64,000 nucleotides of DNA, taken from contig NZ_CABHMS010000008.1 of the NCBI RefSeq assembly GCF_902167635.1, positions 298,384 to 362,383 on the forward strand. The letters are read 5' to 3'. The position numbers were made by a program, and so were the translations under genes. The notes below the pieces were generated by a model that made no database searches, was not told where the DNA came from, and saw only the letters and a program-made list of their open reading frames with translations. This DNA comes from Chitinophaga vietnamensis. Its GTDB lineage: Bacteria > Bacteroidota > Bacteroidia > Chitinophagales > Chitinophagaceae. The stretch's first letter is position 1, and the number at the start of each line of letters is the position of its first letter. Shown one piece after another: positions 43,725 through 52,411 of this stretch.

Positions 43725-45014
43725 ATGAATACTTCTTTCTTTGACCGATATGCCTATGCTGTTAAAGCCGCCATCGTCTTGCTGTTGATCCTCCTGTTGC
43801 TCATCCCCACGGGCATGATCCGTAGCCTCATCCGGGAACGTGAGCAGCGGAGTAAAGAGGCCGCCGCTGAGGTCAGCGGCAGATGGGGCGGCGAACAGCA
43901 TATCACCGGGCCTGTACTGGCCATTCCCTATACCGATAGTAACCATACCGCCTGGGCCTACCTGCTCCCGCGGGAACTGAAAGTGAACGGCGAGCTGCTG
44001 CCGCAAGAGAAGAGCAGAGGCATCTTCCATATCGTAGTATATGATGCCAAACTACAACTGAGCGGTAGTTTTTCGACAGATGAAATAACACGCCTCAATC
44101 TCTCTCCTGCCGCCATTCATCCGGAGAAAGCCGTGTTGATGATGGGCATCACAGACCTGCATGGTATCGACAGCCAGACGCAGGTATTGTGGAACAATCA
44201 GCCCTATCTTTTCAATCCAGGTGTCGTTAGTCCCGACCTGTTTGCAGAGGGCATGCAAGCGCCGGTACCGCTCTCGCTCAGCGATACCGGCGCCCTCGCA
44301 GGCAACTTCACTATTGAGCTGGGCATCAAAGGTTCAGGAAAAATCGCCTTCTCGCCGGTGGGCAAATCCACTACAGTGAATATTAATTCCAGCTGGCCTG
44401 ATCCCAGCTTCGATGACGCCACCCTGCCGCTCAGCAGCCGCGTAGATAACAAAGGCTTCAGCGCAGAATGGAAAGTACAATACCTCAACCGCAACTACCC
44501 GCAAAGCTGGACAGGCAAACAATATGATATCGCATCCGCTGATTTCGGGATACGCCTCATGAAGCCCGTAGATGGCTATCAGCAATCTACCCGGGCCATC
44601 AAGTACGCATTCCTTCTCATCGGTCTAACCTTCTTCATCTTCTATTTTATCGAACAATCACAACGCCGCGCCATTCATCCATTGCAGTATGCCCTTATCG
44701 GGCTCGCCCTTTGTATTTTTTATGTATTGCTGATATCCATTTCAGAACAGCTTAACTTTATCACGGCGTACATCATTGCCAGCGTGATGACCATCGGGTT
44801 GATTGCCATGTACACGGCCAGCGCCCTGCAACACAAGGGCACCGGCATCGCGATAGGCGTGATACTGAGCATCCTGTACAGCTTCATTTATGTGATCATC
44901 AGCGCGGAAGATTTCGGCCTGCTGATGGGCAGTATCGGACTCTTTATTGTACTGGCCTGCACGATGTATTATACCCGCAGGATCAGCTGGACCAAAGCCG
45001 CCATTCATCCATAA
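43725..45014 (+). CDS. creD: CreD-family inner-membrane protein
   Basis: A 429-residue envelope-integrity protein. One N-terminal helix (about 13-32) precedes a large periplasmic domain ('WGGEQHITGPVLAIPY' near 55-70 is the family signature), and five or so closely spaced helices end the protein ('LLIGLTFFIFYFIE', 'ALIGLALCIFYVLL', 'FLVLACTMYY'-like end). In gamma-proteobacteria CreD is controlled by CreBC and affects beta-lactam and colicin tolerance. Here it follows a winged-helix regulator with an operator-like site between. A diacylglycerol kinase starts 9 bases later. Confidence 0.93.
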   Translation: MNTSFFDRYAYAVKAAIVLLLILLLLIPTGMIRSLIREREQRSKEAAAEVSGRWGGEQHITGPVLAIPYTDSNHTAWAYLLPRELKVNGELLPQEKSRGIFHIVVYDAKLQLSGSFSTDEITRLNLSPAAIHPEKAVLMMGITDLHGIDSQTQVLWNNQPYLFNPGVVSPDLFAEGMQAPVPLSLSDTGALAGNFTIELGIKGSGKIAFSPVGKSTTVNINSSWPDPSFDDATLPLSSRVDNKGFSAEWKVQYLNRNYPQSWTGKQYDIASADFGIRLMKPVDGYQQSTRAIKYAFLLIGLTFFIFYFIEQSQRRAIHPLQYALIGLALCIFYVLLISISEQLNFITAYIIASVMTIGLIAMYTASALQHKGTGIAIGVILSILYSFIYVIISAEDFGLLMGSIGLFIVLACTMYYTRRISWTKAAIHP

Positions 45015-45023
45015 TCCATATTC

Positions 45024-45383
45024 ATGGCAAATAATTATATCAGCAGACGATTAGCCAGTTTCGGCCACGCATTTAACGGTATCGCCGCCTTTGTGCGCAG
45101 GGAACCACATGCACGCATACACGCAGTTGCAACAATAGCAGTGGTGGCTGCCGGCTGCTGGTGCAGGCTTTCCACCGCAGAATGGTGCTGGATCATACTG
45201 GCTATCGCATTGGTATGGGTAACAGAGATGATCAATACAGTGGTAGAAAAGATCATGGATCACCTTTCGCCGGAATACCACCGCAACGTAAAATTCATCA
45301 AAGACGTAGCCGCCGGCGCCGTGCTGATCGCCGCCATCGCGGCCGCCGTGATCGGCGCATTGATATTTATCCCGCATTTATAA
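45024..45383 (+). CDS. dgkA: Diacylglycerol kinase family protein (undecaprenol/lipid kinase)
   Basis: A 119-residue inner-membrane kinase with three helices. The active-site motif 'EMINTVVEKIMDHLSPEYH' and 'IKDVAAGAVL' match the DgkA/PgsA-like prokaryotic family. The N-terminal 'FNGIAAFVRREPHARIHAVA' is also typical. It phosphorylates diacylglycerol or undecaprenol. It begins 9 bases after creD and is probably in the same transcript, which links it to envelope maintenance. Confidence 0.93.
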   Translation: MANNYISRRLASFGHAFNGIAAFVRREPHARIHAVATIAVVAAGCWCRLSTAEWCWIILAIALVWVTEMINTVVEKIMDHLSPEYHRNVKFIKDVAAGAVLIAAIAAAVIGALIFIPHL

Positions 45384-45429
45384 ACTGCTGTTTATCCCTG
45401 TACCATTTAACCTTTAAAACAAGCGAGAT

Positions 45430-46107
45430 ATGCATTTGAGAAGAATAGTCCGCTTAGTACGCGTAGGGCTTCATCGCCCGGGTATATTGCACCTGTTATA
45501 CGCTTCTATGGCGTTTGGTTTGCTACTGCTGATTTTTCGTATAGCCCATACCGGTAGTATGCTGCGGGCATCACTGGCCTGGAACCTTTTTCTGGCCTAT
45601 GTTCCCTATGGTATCACCCGCTGGATGGAGCGGCACCCTGCCGCCATGAAAGACCGCTATAACTGGTATGGCTGTTTCGTAATATGGCTCTTGTTCATCC
45701 CCAACGCGCCTTATATCATCACCGACCTCTTTCATCTGTTCGATGGCGGCGTGCCGCTCTGGTTCGAGCTCTTCGTGATCTTCTCCTTTGCCTGGAATGG
45801 TCTGGTGCTGGGTTATCTCTCCATCAACAGTATGGAAAAAATGTGGCGCAACCGTTACTCCCGCTGGCCGGCATGGCTATTCACTTTCCCGGTGATGTTC
45901 CTCTGCGGCCTGGGAGTTTACATTGGCCGTTACCTTCGCTACAACAGCTGGGATATGGTGAAAGACCCGCTTACTTTAATGAGAGATATCGGCAACCTCT
46001 TTTTGCATCCCTGGGAATACCGCGCCGCATGGGCGTTTACGATATGCATGGGGATTTCATTGAGTTTGATGTATCCCTTTATCAGGAAACTACAACAACC
46101 ACAATAA
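45430..46107 (+). CDS. DUF1361 membrane protein
   Basis: A 225-residue protein with about six helices. The family signature 'WLLFIPNAPYIITDLFHL' is present at about 86-103, with 'FAWNGLVLGYLSINSM' after it. No function is known for DUF1361. It starts 46 bases after the kinase gene on the same strand. Its final codons and stop lie inside the left arm of a 61-base perfect palindrome, so the end of the protein (QPQ) is encoded by repeat sequence. Confidence 0.88.
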   Translation: MHLRRIVRLVRVGLHRPGILHLLYASMAFGLLLLIFRIAHTGSMLRASLAWNLFLAYVPYGITRWMERHPAAMKDRYNWYGCFVIWLLFIPNAPYIITDLFHLFDGGVPLWFELFVIFSFAWNGLVLGYLSINSMEKMWRNRYSRWPAWLFTFPVMFLCGLGVYIGRYLRYNSWDMVKDPLTLMRDIGNLFLHPWEYRAAWAFTICMGISLSLMYPFIRKLQQPQ

Positions 46108-46155
46108 CGTAAAAGGCCCCCGCATTGCGGGGGCCTTTTACGTTATTGTGGTTGT
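46095..46155. terminator. Perfect 61-base palindrome overlapping a stop codon
   Basis: Two exact 30-base arms around a single T. The core AAAAGGCCCCCGCA hairpin with T runs is a bidirectional intrinsic terminator for the DUF1361 gene and the convergent propeller/barrel gene. The TAA of the + gene is at 46105-46107, within the left arm. Confidence 0.95.
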
Positions 46156-46160
46156 GCTGA

Positions 46161-49100
46161 TTAGAAATCTACGCCCATACCGAAATACCATATCGGGCTG
46201 CCTCTGAAGAAGTTGACCATCGGCCAGCCGGCATCTACGCGAAGGAAGTAACCAGCGATAGTGGTGCGGGCGCCAAAGCCGTAACCACCGATGAAAGGCC
46301 CGAGGAAACCTTCTTTGATGCGGGTGGTAACCGTAGGCTGTACCGGGTTATTATCATACACCGCATAATTAGCATCTTTAAAGCTGAGCTTTTCATTCCA
46401 GGCAGTACCAATATCAATGAAGCTGGTCATCTGGAAATTACGCAGGAATGCGGAGTTGATAGGTTTATCGATGAAGGTGGCAAATACTGGCAAGCGCAGT
46501 TCTGTGTTGAGGAGCATTACGTTGTTACCATTCTTTGCATTCTGTTTGTAACCGCGGAGGTTTTCTGCCAGCGTTTGATAGGCGTAGTTGGCGTTGGGAT
46601 TCACTTTGGTGCTGGCGTCGATCTGCGGGTTCAGCCAGTTGTCGATACCACCGAGATAATACAACAGTTTGCGGCTGCCCCAGGACATATCCATGGAGAA
46701 GCGGGTAGCCCAGATGAAGTTACGGTAGATCTTTTCGTAGTGACGTACATCCACACCCATGTTATAGGTGAAACGTCCGTTGGCAGCCGGCGAAGTAGGA
46801 TTGAAGAATTCATTCAGTCCGCCATTCGTGAGTTGCGCATTCAGGTCGCCATAGATTTTAAAACGTGTACCATTCCAGATATTGATAGCCGGATTGATGG
46901 TATTGTCGTGTACATATTCGAGACGCAGTAATGCGTAGCTTTCCTTCAGGTCATTTGCCTTCAGTGAGGCCCTGTCGGCCGCCTGGAACACCAGTTTGTC
47001 GGTACGGTAGCCTGCCTGTAAACGGATGCTTCTTACCTGATCGAAAGGATAGCGTACTTCCGCCTGGTAAAGATTAGTGATCAGTTTAGAATTCACTGGT
47101 GTGAAGATATTCTGGCTGGTGTCTACAGAAGCAAAGGGCAGACTCTTATCTACTTTACGATAATAGGTAAGTTTATAATCGAAACGTTTTTTGAGATAAG
47201 AAGCGCTGAAGAAATATTCAGAGCCTTGTAATGAAGACGGGATGCGGAAACCGCCGTTGAACTTCACGTCTTCAAACAGGTCGCTTACACCGAGGCGGAT
47301 GAGGCCATTCACCGGGTCGGTGAGGCGTATCGGGTTGCCGGCAGTAGGCTGGCCGGTGAAGGGCTGGTACCTGTTAATGAGGATGGAGTTATCCAATTGC
47401 AGCACGAGGTAGTCGGAGGCGAACTTCAGCTTGTAAGGCAGCAGCTTGGAGCGTTTCAGCACGGGTTCGGGCCTTGGCTGTTTCATATCCAGTACAGAAG
47501 ATGGCAGGTTGTTGTTGCCAACAGCCGTGCTGGTATCGGCAGGTTCGTTACCAAATTCGTTCTGGAAGAAATTGGGATGCGAGCTGGTATCTTTTGGAAC
47601 CGTGGCGTAGATGGGCAATCCGAGGCGCACGCTGTCTGCATGCATCTGTGCTTTTCTGAAATTGGTAGGTCTTGCGCTTACGTTCCTTCTGCGAAGAGTG
47701 GTAGTATCTACCTTCAGCTTCATCAGCCTTTTGATATTGGAATAACCTACTACTTCAGATACTTCTCCCTGTTCGCCCGTTACTCTGGATTCCTGTATGC
47801 CATAAGGGTAGTTAGAGATCGGGAACGTATAGGTGGAGTCGTTAGTAAGCACTACTGCTTCTACAGAATCCGGCGCTGTGATGCCATAGGCTGCCATGGC
47901 GGAGTCCAGCTCTTCTTTTTCAGGATTATGCAGTATTTCGGAGCCTACGTAGAACAAGGAATCCACGCCTACGTTCTGCGACTTGAAGAAGCCGGCATAA
48001 CGGTTACGGATACCGTTTGCATCAGATACGAAGGTGAAGTGGGTAGTATTGTATTGCATGGGCAGCCGTGCATCGCCATATTTCAGGTCGGTGAGCTGGG
48101 TGATCTGCTTTTCGGAACTTTTATTCCAGTTGTCGACCATGAAGATGTTGAAAGGACGCGTAGGCAGTGAAGTATCGCTGCCACGGCCTTTCGGGGAGGG
48201 CCTGTTGGAAGCATACAGGATACCGCTTTTGCCGGGGAAGGCGGCAAAAGAAGGATCGAGGTCGTCGTACACGTCGTTGGTGATCTGGTCTGTTTTATAA
48301 TTGCTGATGTTGTAGGTAAAGATGTCGGTATGGCCATTTTTCACGGCGGAGAGCAGCAGGGTGTTCTCCTGTACCGGCATGTATTTGAAGTCTATCACGC
48401 GGTCGAACTGGTGAAGGTCCTGGCGTATAGTCGTTTTCGTTATAAGGTCGTAGATCAGCAGTTTGGTTTTGCCTTCATGTTCGTATACTACTGCGAGGCG
48501 GTTCCCTTTGGGGTTCCAGGCCATCTGCGGGTAGTTGGGATCAAGCTGGTTGGCCAGTTGCACTACGCCGCTGCGGAGCAGCACTTTGGGTTTGTTCCAT
48601 CCCAGTTGTATTTGTACGCGGTATACGCCTTTCCTGAACTGCACTACTGCATAGGAATTGTTTTTGGGATTGGCGTTGAAGCGGAAGTAGTCTGCTTTGC
48701 CGGTTTCCTGTGCCACGATGGTGCGGCCTTTGGCGGAAGTTTTTCTTCTGCGGTTATCTTCAGAGAAACGGCGTTGATAGAATACAAAGAAATCCTGTGT
48801 GGCTTTCTTGGGAGTGAGGTTGAGCACCTGCTCAAATCCTTTTTTGAGGCCGCGGTTGATGCGGGTGATATACATGAGGTAAGGAACGGCGTCTTTACCA
48901 TATTTACATTCCACGTAGTACCAGAAGGCGTGCCCGGCGAGCAGCGGATGGTCGTAGGCCAGCTGGTTGAAGTTATTGTATTTGCCGGAGAGGATAATAG
49001 ATTTCAGTTCTTCATCCTGTTTGGCGGTCCAGTTTTCGGCGGCATAGCCGATGAAGCCATCAGTGAACCATTTGGGGAAATCGATGAGGGCGGCGTTGCC

Positions 49101-49583
49101 GGCAAATTCGCCAACATCTTCACCAAAGAGCAGCGTTTCCAGCATGATGCGCGCAATCCCTTGCCTGATCTGACGTTGCAGGTTTTCGTGGTTACCGTCG
49201 AAATACACGATCATTTTGTTACCTACCAGTTTGGTAACGCCGCCGGTATTCTGCCAGTCTATACCAATGCCGATATTGGATTGCTTCATTTCCCCGAAGC
49301 TGTTATAGACCACAATATTGATACGCTGGCGGGGAGTGGTTTCCATGAACTGTTCCAGTTGCGGCAGTTCCTTCTCTGCGATCTGTACCACATATTTACC
49401 AAGTTCCAGCCCGTTCTGACTAAAATAGGTGTTGAAATGGCGGCTCTGATAGTATCTCCATTTGAAGTTCTTGAACTGCACACGATTTTGGCCAAATTCT
49501 ACAGTATTCGTCTGGGCTTGCGATACCATTGTTCCAAGTAATAGGGCAATGTGGAATAATAACCTGGTAATAAATCTGTTCAT
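46161..49583 (-). CDS. Large envelope protein: gluzincin-like domain, beta-propeller and barrel
   Basis: An 1140-residue protein with a signal peptide (about 1-23, 'MVSQAQ'). About 35-260 resembles a peptidase MA-like domain with 'PKWFTDGFIGYAAENW', but the place of HExxH reads 'RQGIARIMLETLL', so it is probably catalytically dead. About 290-480 is a TolB-like propeller with PD40-like blades ('PQMAWNPKGNRLAVVYEHEG', 'LDPSFAAFPGKSGILYASNR'). The last 400 residues are beta-rich with 'FGARTTIAGYFLRVDAGWP', like the end of an Omp85 or surface-antigen barrel. The role is unknown; an outer-membrane assembly or export function is plausible. Confidence 0.8.
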   Translation of the reverse strand: MNRFITRLLFHIALLLGTMVSQAQTNTVEFGQNRVQFKNFKWRYYQSRHFNTYFSQNGLELGKYVVQIAEKELPQLEQFMETTPRQRINIVVYNSFGEMKQSNIGIGIDWQNTGGVTKLVGNKMIVYFDGNHENLQRQIRQGIARIMLETLLFGEDVGEFAGNAALIDFPKWFTDGFIGYAAENWTAKQDEELKSIILSGKYNNFNQLAYDHPLLAGHAFWYYVECKYGKDAVPYLMYITRINRGLKKGFEQVLNLTPKKATQDFFVFYQRRFSEDNRRRKTSAKGRTIVAQETGKADYFRFNANPKNNSYAVVQFRKGVYRVQIQLGWNKPKVLLRSGVVQLANQLDPNYPQMAWNPKGNRLAVVYEHEGKTKLLIYDLITKTTIRQDLHQFDRVIDFKYMPVQENTLLLSAVKNGHTDIFTYNISNYKTDQITNDVYDDLDPSFAAFPGKSGILYASNRPSPKGRGSDTSLPTRPFNIFMVDNWNKSSEKQITQLTDLKYGDARLPMQYNTTHFTFVSDANGIRNRYAGFFKSQNVGVDSLFYVGSEILHNPEKEELDSAMAAYGITAPDSVEAVVLTNDSTYTFPISNYPYGIQESRVTGEQGEVSEVVGYSNIKRLMKLKVDTTTLRRRNVSARPTNFRKAQMHADSVRLGLPIYATVPKDTSSHPNFFQNEFGNEPADTSTAVGNNNLPSSVLDMKQPRPEPVLKRSKLLPYKLKFASDYLVLQLDNSILINRYQPFTGQPTAGNPIRLTDPVNGLIRLGVSDLFEDVKFNGGFRIPSSLQGSEYFFSASYLKKRFDYKLTYYRKVDKSLPFASVDTSQNIFTPVNSKLITNLYQAEVRYPFDQVRSIRLQAGYRTDKLVFQAADRASLKANDLKESYALLRLEYVHDNTINPAINIWNGTRFKIYGDLNAQLTNGGLNEFFNPTSPAANGRFTYNMGVDVRHYEKIYRNFIWATRFSMDMSWGSRKLLYYLGGIDNWLNPQIDASTKVNPNANYAYQTLAENLRGYKQNAKNGNNVMLLNTELRLPVFATFIDKPINSAFLRNFQMTSFIDIGTAWNEKLSFKDANYAVYDNNPVQPTVTTRIKEGFLGPFIGGYGFGARTTIAGYFLRVDAGWPMVNFFRGSPIWYFGMGVDF

Positions 49584-49639
49584 ACAGAAAGTATTGATAA
49601 TATTGTGATCTGTTTAAAATTAGCTAAAAATCGGGTAAC

Positions 49640-50278
49640 ATGATCGAAATTCAACAATTCACCTTTAATCCGCTGCAGGAAAACACATACCTGCTTATTA
49701 ACGAAAAAAAGGAATGTATAATTATAGACCCGGGTTGTTATTTTCAGGACGAAAGAAAAGAATTATTACAATATATACAAACAGAAGGGTTAAATGTTAC
49801 AAGATTGCTGAATACCCACTGCCATCTCGATCATATCTTCGGAAATAAACTGGTATCGGACACTTACAAGGTACGCCCCGAGATTCACAAGCTGGAAGAG
49901 GTAGTGCTGGAGCGTTCCCCGCAGGCGGGCGCCATGTACAACCTGCCTTTTGAGCCTTCGCCCTTACCCGGCCGTTTCATGGAAGAAGGCGAAAAGATTT
50001 TATTCGGTAAAGAAGAGATCGAGGTATTGTTCACCCCTGGCCATTCTCCGGGCAGTGTGTCTTTTTACTGCGCCAGCCAGCGTTTCGTGATCGCCGGGGA
50101 TGTATTATTCTACCAGAGCATCGGCCGCACCGACCTGCCGGGAGGCAGCCACCAGACGCTGTTACGCAGCATTCGTGAAAAGCTCTTTGTCCTCCCCGAT
50201 GATACCCGCGTATTCTCCGGCCATGGCCCGGCTACGACTATTGGCTTTGAAAAGAAATACAACCCATTTTTGATTTGA
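49640..50278 (+). CDS. Metallo-beta-lactamase-fold hydrolase (glyoxalase II-like)
   Basis: A 212-residue cytoplasmic hydrolase. The metal motif is 'NTHCHLDHIFGN' (His60, His62, Asp64, His65), with further ligands in 'LFTPGHSPGSVSFYC', 'IAGDVLF' and 'FSGHGPATTIGFE'. The protein is close to the YcbL-type branch of glyoxalase II-like enzymes, which hydrolyse thioesters, but it lacks the C-terminal glutathione-binding domain, so the substrate may differ. It starts 56 bases from the divergent propeller gene. The stop TGA is within a repeat that is mirrored at the convergent flippase stop. Confidence 0.92.
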   Translation: MIEIQQFTFNPLQENTYLLINEKKECIIIDPGCYFQDERKELLQYIQTEGLNVTRLLNTHCHLDHIFGNKLVSDTYKVRPEIHKLEEVVLERSPQAGAMYNLPFEPSPLPGRFMEEGEKILFGKEEIEVLFTPGHSPGSVSFYCASQRFVIAGDVLFYQSIGRTDLPGGSHQTLLRSIREKLFVLPDDTRVFSGHGPATTIGFEKKYNPFLI

Positions 50279-50352
50279 GAATTTAAGAATTTACGGATTT
50301 TTTGATTTAAATCCCTAAATCCGTAAATTCTCAAATCCGTAAATTCTCAAAT
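50273..50352. repeat. AATTTACGGATTT-type palindrome, stop to stop
   Basis: ATTTGAGAATTT at 50273-50284 mirrors AAATTCTCAAAT at 50341-50352; each copy contains the stop codon of one convergent gene. The inner part has AATTTACGGATTT and two copies of its complement. It is an imperfect hairpin, since one arm has an extra unit. Confidence 0.8.
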
Positions 50353-51876
50353 GAATTTCCCTATAAATGGCATTCGTGCAAATTCTTTTTTCTCCATGCG
50401 GAAAATGAACCAGGCATAGGCTGCAAATAACAGCGTGGCCACCGCCAGCGATGCGGGTTTCAGCGCATAGATATCCCCCGGCGAGAGCCACCTGCTGTTT
50501 AACCAATTGTAAACATAATAGGTGATAACTGCCAGACCCATGTAGGTAATGAGTTTGGGAAGATGATAGGGGATGGGATAATGTTTCTGGCCCCACACAT
50601 AGCAAACCACCATCTGCACAAAGTAACATACCATCGTGGCCAGCGCAGCGCCGAAATAGCCCATGAACGGTATCCACCACCAGTTGAGCAAAAAGGCCAG
50701 TACCGCTGTAATGATCGTGATCACGGCGCCGGTACTGGTACGGTCCGTGAGCTTGAACCAGATCGTGAGGTTATAATAGATCCCCAGGAACATATTAGCC
50801 AGCAGCAATACCGGCACAATGCGCATGCCCTGGTAATAGAAAGGCACGCGGAGGAACACTTTCCATACGTTGAGATACAGGCTCACAAAGAGGAACATCA
50901 AACAGAGCAACATCACGAACAGCTTCATGATACGGGCATATACCCGCTGCGGGTTCTCACTTTCCGCCTGTTTGAAAAAGAAAGGCTCCGCCCCTAACCG
51001 GAACGCCTGTATGAACATAGTGATCAGGATCGCCAGTTTGTAATTGGCGCTGTATAAGGCAATGATCTCTTTTTTGGCTTCCATATCATTGCCGGGCAGG
51101 AACTGCGGCAGAAACCAGGCCCGGTCAAAGGTTTCGTTCACCATCCCGGCCATCCCCACAACAATAAGCGGCAGCGCATAACGGAGCATCTGTTTCCAGA
51201 GGGCGCCGTCAAACTTCCACTCAATGCTCCGCAGCTGAGGCAGGAAAAGCACCAGCGTGATCGCGCTGCCCAGCATATTACTCAGGTAGATATACCCTGT
51301 CTGGCTATTACTGCCCAATACATCCGGCACCCAATGATGCCCGGCGGCATATAGTTTCGGACATATGACAAGGAAGAATACGTTGAAGAAAATAGTGGTA
51401 ACGATACCGGCTATACGAATAGCGGCATAACGTACCGGTCTTCCTTCCAGTCGCAGCTGGGCAAAGGGGATCGCCGTTAGCGCGTCAAAAGCCATGATCA
51501 GCACCACATAGGTATAGAACGCCGGATGCCCGGCAAGGCCCGCCAGTTCCCCTGCATAGGAATTGATCACCGGTCCCCGCATTAATAGTAACAGTATGGT
51601 AATGCTGATGGTAGACAATAACAGGGAGATCATGGAAGTACCCAGCACATGCCGCTCGTTCTCCTTCTTCGCAAAGCGGAAGAAGGCCGTTTCCATGCCG
51701 TAGGTCAATACAATATTGGCAAAAGGAATATAGGCGTATACGTTGGACATCTCCCCGAACGACGCCCGGGTAAGAATACCCAGGTAAAACGGCGTCAGGA
51801 AATAATTGAGCAGCTTGCTCACTATGTTACTCAAACCGTAGTAGATCGTTTGTCCTGCCAGTTTCTTGATGCTCAA
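50347..51876 (-). CDS. Polysaccharide/lipid-linked oligosaccharide flippase (Wzx/MurJ-like)
   Basis: A 509-residue membrane protein with about 14 helices, of the MOP superfamily. The start 'MSIKKLAGQTIYYGLSNIVS' and 'LNYFLTPFYLGILTRASFGE' is typical of the polysaccharide-biosynthesis flippases, which move lipid-linked sugars across the inner membrane. The start codon is TTG at 51876; the conserved 'SIKKLAGQT' begins right after it. It follows arfB by 20 bases on the same strand. No glycosyltransferase cluster is adjacent, so the carried sugar is unknown. Confidence 0.9.
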   Translation of the reverse strand: MSIKKLAGQTIYYGLSNIVSKLLNYFLTPFYLGILTRASFGEMSNVYAYIPFANIVLTYGMETAFFRFAKKENERHVLGTSMISLLLSTISITILLLLMRGPVINSYAGELAGLAGHPAFYTYVVLIMAFDALTAIPFAQLRLEGRPVRYAAIRIAGIVTTIFFNVFFLVICPKLYAAGHHWVPDVLGSNSQTGYIYLSNMLGSAITLVLFLPQLRSIEWKFDGALWKQMLRYALPLIVVGMAGMVNETFDRAWFLPQFLPGNDMEAKKEIIALYSANYKLAILITMFIQAFRLGAEPFFFKQAESENPQRVYARIMKLFVMLLCLMFLFVSLYLNVWKVFLRVPFYYQGMRIVPVLLLANMFLGIYYNLTIWFKLTDRTSTGAVITIITAVLAFLLNWWWIPFMGYFGAALATMVCYFVQMVVCYVWGQKHYPIPYHLPKLITYMGLAVITYYVYNWLNSRWLSPGDIYALKPASLAVATLLFAAYAWFIFRMEKKEFARMPFIGKFI

Positions 51877-51896
51877 TGCCGTAATTTTTTACAAAT

Positions 51897-52298
51897 TTAT
51901 TCAAACTTTCCGCCTCTGCGCTGCTGCTTCTTTTCAGACAGGCGCTTTTTAGATTGTATCCGTTTCTCTTTCGCCGCTTTGGATGGCCTGGTGGGCACGC
52001 GCTTTTTCCGCGGAATAAGCGCCTGCGCCAGCAAAGTATTAATTTTGCGGATCACCTCTTGCTTGTTACCCAACTGGGTGCGTTCCGTTTGTGATTTCAC
52101 CAGCAGCTGTCCTTCTGCATTGATGCGGTTAGCCAGCTTCTCCATCACCACCTGCTGCTGTTCCGGCGTCAGCAAAGCAGATGCCATCACGTCAAAATAA
52201 CCCTCCACCATCGTTTCCACCTTGTTCACATTTTGTCCGCCCTTCCCGCCGCTGCGGGCCGTGCGGAACTGGATCTCGGTGGTAACATCTATTTGCAT
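51897..52298 (-). CDS. arfB: Alternative ribosome-rescue hydrolase ArfB
   Basis: A 133-residue peptidyl-tRNA hydrolase that frees stalled ribosomes without a stop codon. The GGQ motif is at 20-22 in 'RSGGKGGQNVNKVET', and the basic tail from about 95 ('RKKRVPTRPSKAAKEKRIQS' onward) enters the empty mRNA channel, as in YaeJ. The length and layout match ArfB rather than the RF1/RF2 family. The flippase gene follows 20 bases after the stop. Together with prfA and dtd it belongs to the translation-quality set of this window. Confidence 0.95.
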   Translation of the reverse strand: MQIDVTTEIQFRTARSGGKGGQNVNKVETMVEGYFDVMASALLTPEQQQVVMEKLANRINAEGQLLVKSQTERTQLGNKQEVIRKINTLLAQALIPRKKRVPTRPSKAAKEKRIQSKKRLSEKKQQRRGGKFE

Positions 52299-52306
52299 TA
52301 TATTTG
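52299..52306 (+). promoter_or_regulatory. -7 promoter box for the 52412 membrane-protein gene
   Basis: TATATTTG is a perfect -7 match, facing the + strand gene 106 bases downstream. It lies immediately before the divergent arfB start. No TTTG is found at the right distance. Confidence 0.35.
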
Positions 52307-52411
52307 TATTTTAATAATATTAAAAAGAAGAACGAACGGCAATTTATTAAATTGCCAGATTAAAATGCCTATTATTACAGCACATTCATCACATTTGTAC
52401 CCAACAGAACC

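Noticed and set aside
48330-49541. 403-codon open frame on the + strand
   Set aside because: It lies entirely opposite the conserved propeller/barrel gene, has no signal, motif or leader, and the peptide has odd composition rich in Phe and Val; it is a shadow of the minus-strand gene.
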